Shown here: piece after piece, positions 63,651 to 64,000 of the stretch
How the letters are laid out: every line of letters begins with the position of its first letter
How positions within the stretch are numbered: position 1 is the stretch's first letter
Origin: Hyphomicrobium sp.
GTDB lineage: Bacteria; Pseudomonadota; Alphaproteobacteria; Rhizobiales; Hyphomicrobiaceae
Direction: 5' to 3'
Assembly (NCBI GenBank): GCA_030148425.1
Contig: JASBTM010000008.1
Coordinates: forward strand, 434,001-498,000
Length of the DNA: 64,000 nucleotides
The notes under the pieces: generated by a model
What the model was told of the DNA's origin: nothing
The model's input: the letters and a program-made list of their open reading frames with translations, nothing else
Database searches by the model: none
Translations under genes and position numbers: made by a program

Positions 63651-64000
63651 ATGATCGAGGAAGGCAAGAAGGCGCCCGACTTTGCTTTACCCGACGACCG
63701 CGGAGAAGTAGTCCGCCTCTCAAAGCTCAAAGGGCGTCCCGTCGTCGTATATTTCTATCCGAAGGACGACACGTCGGGCTGCACGCAGGAGGCAAAGGAC
63801 TTCACCTGCCTCGCTGGCGACTTTGCCGCGGCTGGTGCGGAGTTGATCGGAATTTCTCCCGACAGCCAGAAGAGCCACGAGAAATTCAAGGCCAAGCACG
63901 AGCTTTCTCTCCGATTGCTCTCCGACGAGCAGAAGGAGGCCGCGAACGCCTATGGTGTATGGGTCGAGAAATCGATGTACGGGCGCAAATATATGGGGAT
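63651..64000 (+). CDS. bcp: Thiol peroxidase Bcp (peroxiredoxin Q), 3' end cut by window
   Basis: 116 residues are visible from ATG 63651 (AAAGG ten bases upstream), and the frame is still open at 64000. The AhpC/TSA-like fold starts Gly-Lys-Lys-Ala-Pro-Asp-Phe-Ala-Leu-Pro-Asp. Tyr-Phe-Tyr-Pro-Lys-Asp-Asp-Thr-Ser-Gly-Cys44-Thr holds the peroxidatic cysteine. The usual resolving Cys five residues later is Lys49; another Cys is at 53. It reduces hydrogen and alkyl peroxides using thioredoxin. Confidence 0.92.
   Translation, partial: MIEEGKKAPDFALPDDRGEVVRLSKLKGRPVVVYFYPKDDTSGCTQEAKDFTCLAGDFAAAGAELIGISPDSQKSHEKFKAKHELSLRLLSDEQKEAANAYGVWVEKSMYGRKYMG

Overview
The window looks like a chromosomal segment of a G+C-rich alphaproteobacterium, most likely in the Hyphomicrobiales (Hyphomicrobium-like). 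This rests on gene content: divK-pleD next to a DUF3572 gene and rpmG, an EipB-type envelope protein, a DUF482 acyltransferase, clpS-clpA, and a long suf operon with SufT and A-type carrier genes. No 16S gene is present, so the genus is inference. No rRNA, tRNA, CRISPR array, prophage, transposase or origin was recognised. Almost everything is core or near-core metabolism.

Layout. 1-4800: a truncated hypothetical gene, a Sel1 protein, two lipoproteins, a GST, a quinone oxidoreductase, a DedA protein and an unlisted 54-residue basic ORF. 4821-6471: a cytochrome P450 and a 49-residue membrane protein. 6476-10814 (minus): a gatC-X-gatA-chorismate mutase-X-gatB operon interleaved with three unrelated small genes. 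11019-23101 (plus): ruvX, pyrB, a metal-site-deficient pyrC homologue, plsY, dprA, topA, rnr, DUF983, NUDIX and rpmG. 23687-26794: pleD-divK (minus), DUF3572 (plus) and eipB (minus). 26925-31051: RidA, GDPD, DUF482 and HIT genes, a GNAT gene, and a stray duplicate of the HIT gene's last codons. 31115-41120: clpA and clpS, a D,D-carboxypeptidase with a SPOR domain, a cupin, putA and panC. 41292-47921: parE, a membrane desaturase, aqpZ and an RhlE-type helicase.

48011-56063 (minus) is the most interesting region: one eight-gene suf cluster plus a trailing tfoX-like gene. Its promoter-proximal gene is a single 531-codon ORF joining an Rrf2/IscR-type regulator (with the three-cysteine cluster motif) to a complete IscS/NifS-like cysteine desulfurase. 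A 65-residue coiled-coil ORF of lower G+C, which I do not recognise, sits between sufB and sufC with translational-coupling overlaps. A sensor and repressor of Fe-S status fused to the sulfur donor, at the head of the Fe-S assembly operon, is the best candidate here for an undescribed arrangement.

56366-64000: an alpha/beta hydrolase with a charged Arg/Glu tail, anmK, tyrS, a 1263-residue AsmA/DUF3971 protein and the start of a bcp-type peroxiredoxin cut by the window end. Intergenic gaps hold several short dispersed repeat elements (11541-11727, 29428-29476, 43344-43453, 47928-48005) that probably also act as terminators.
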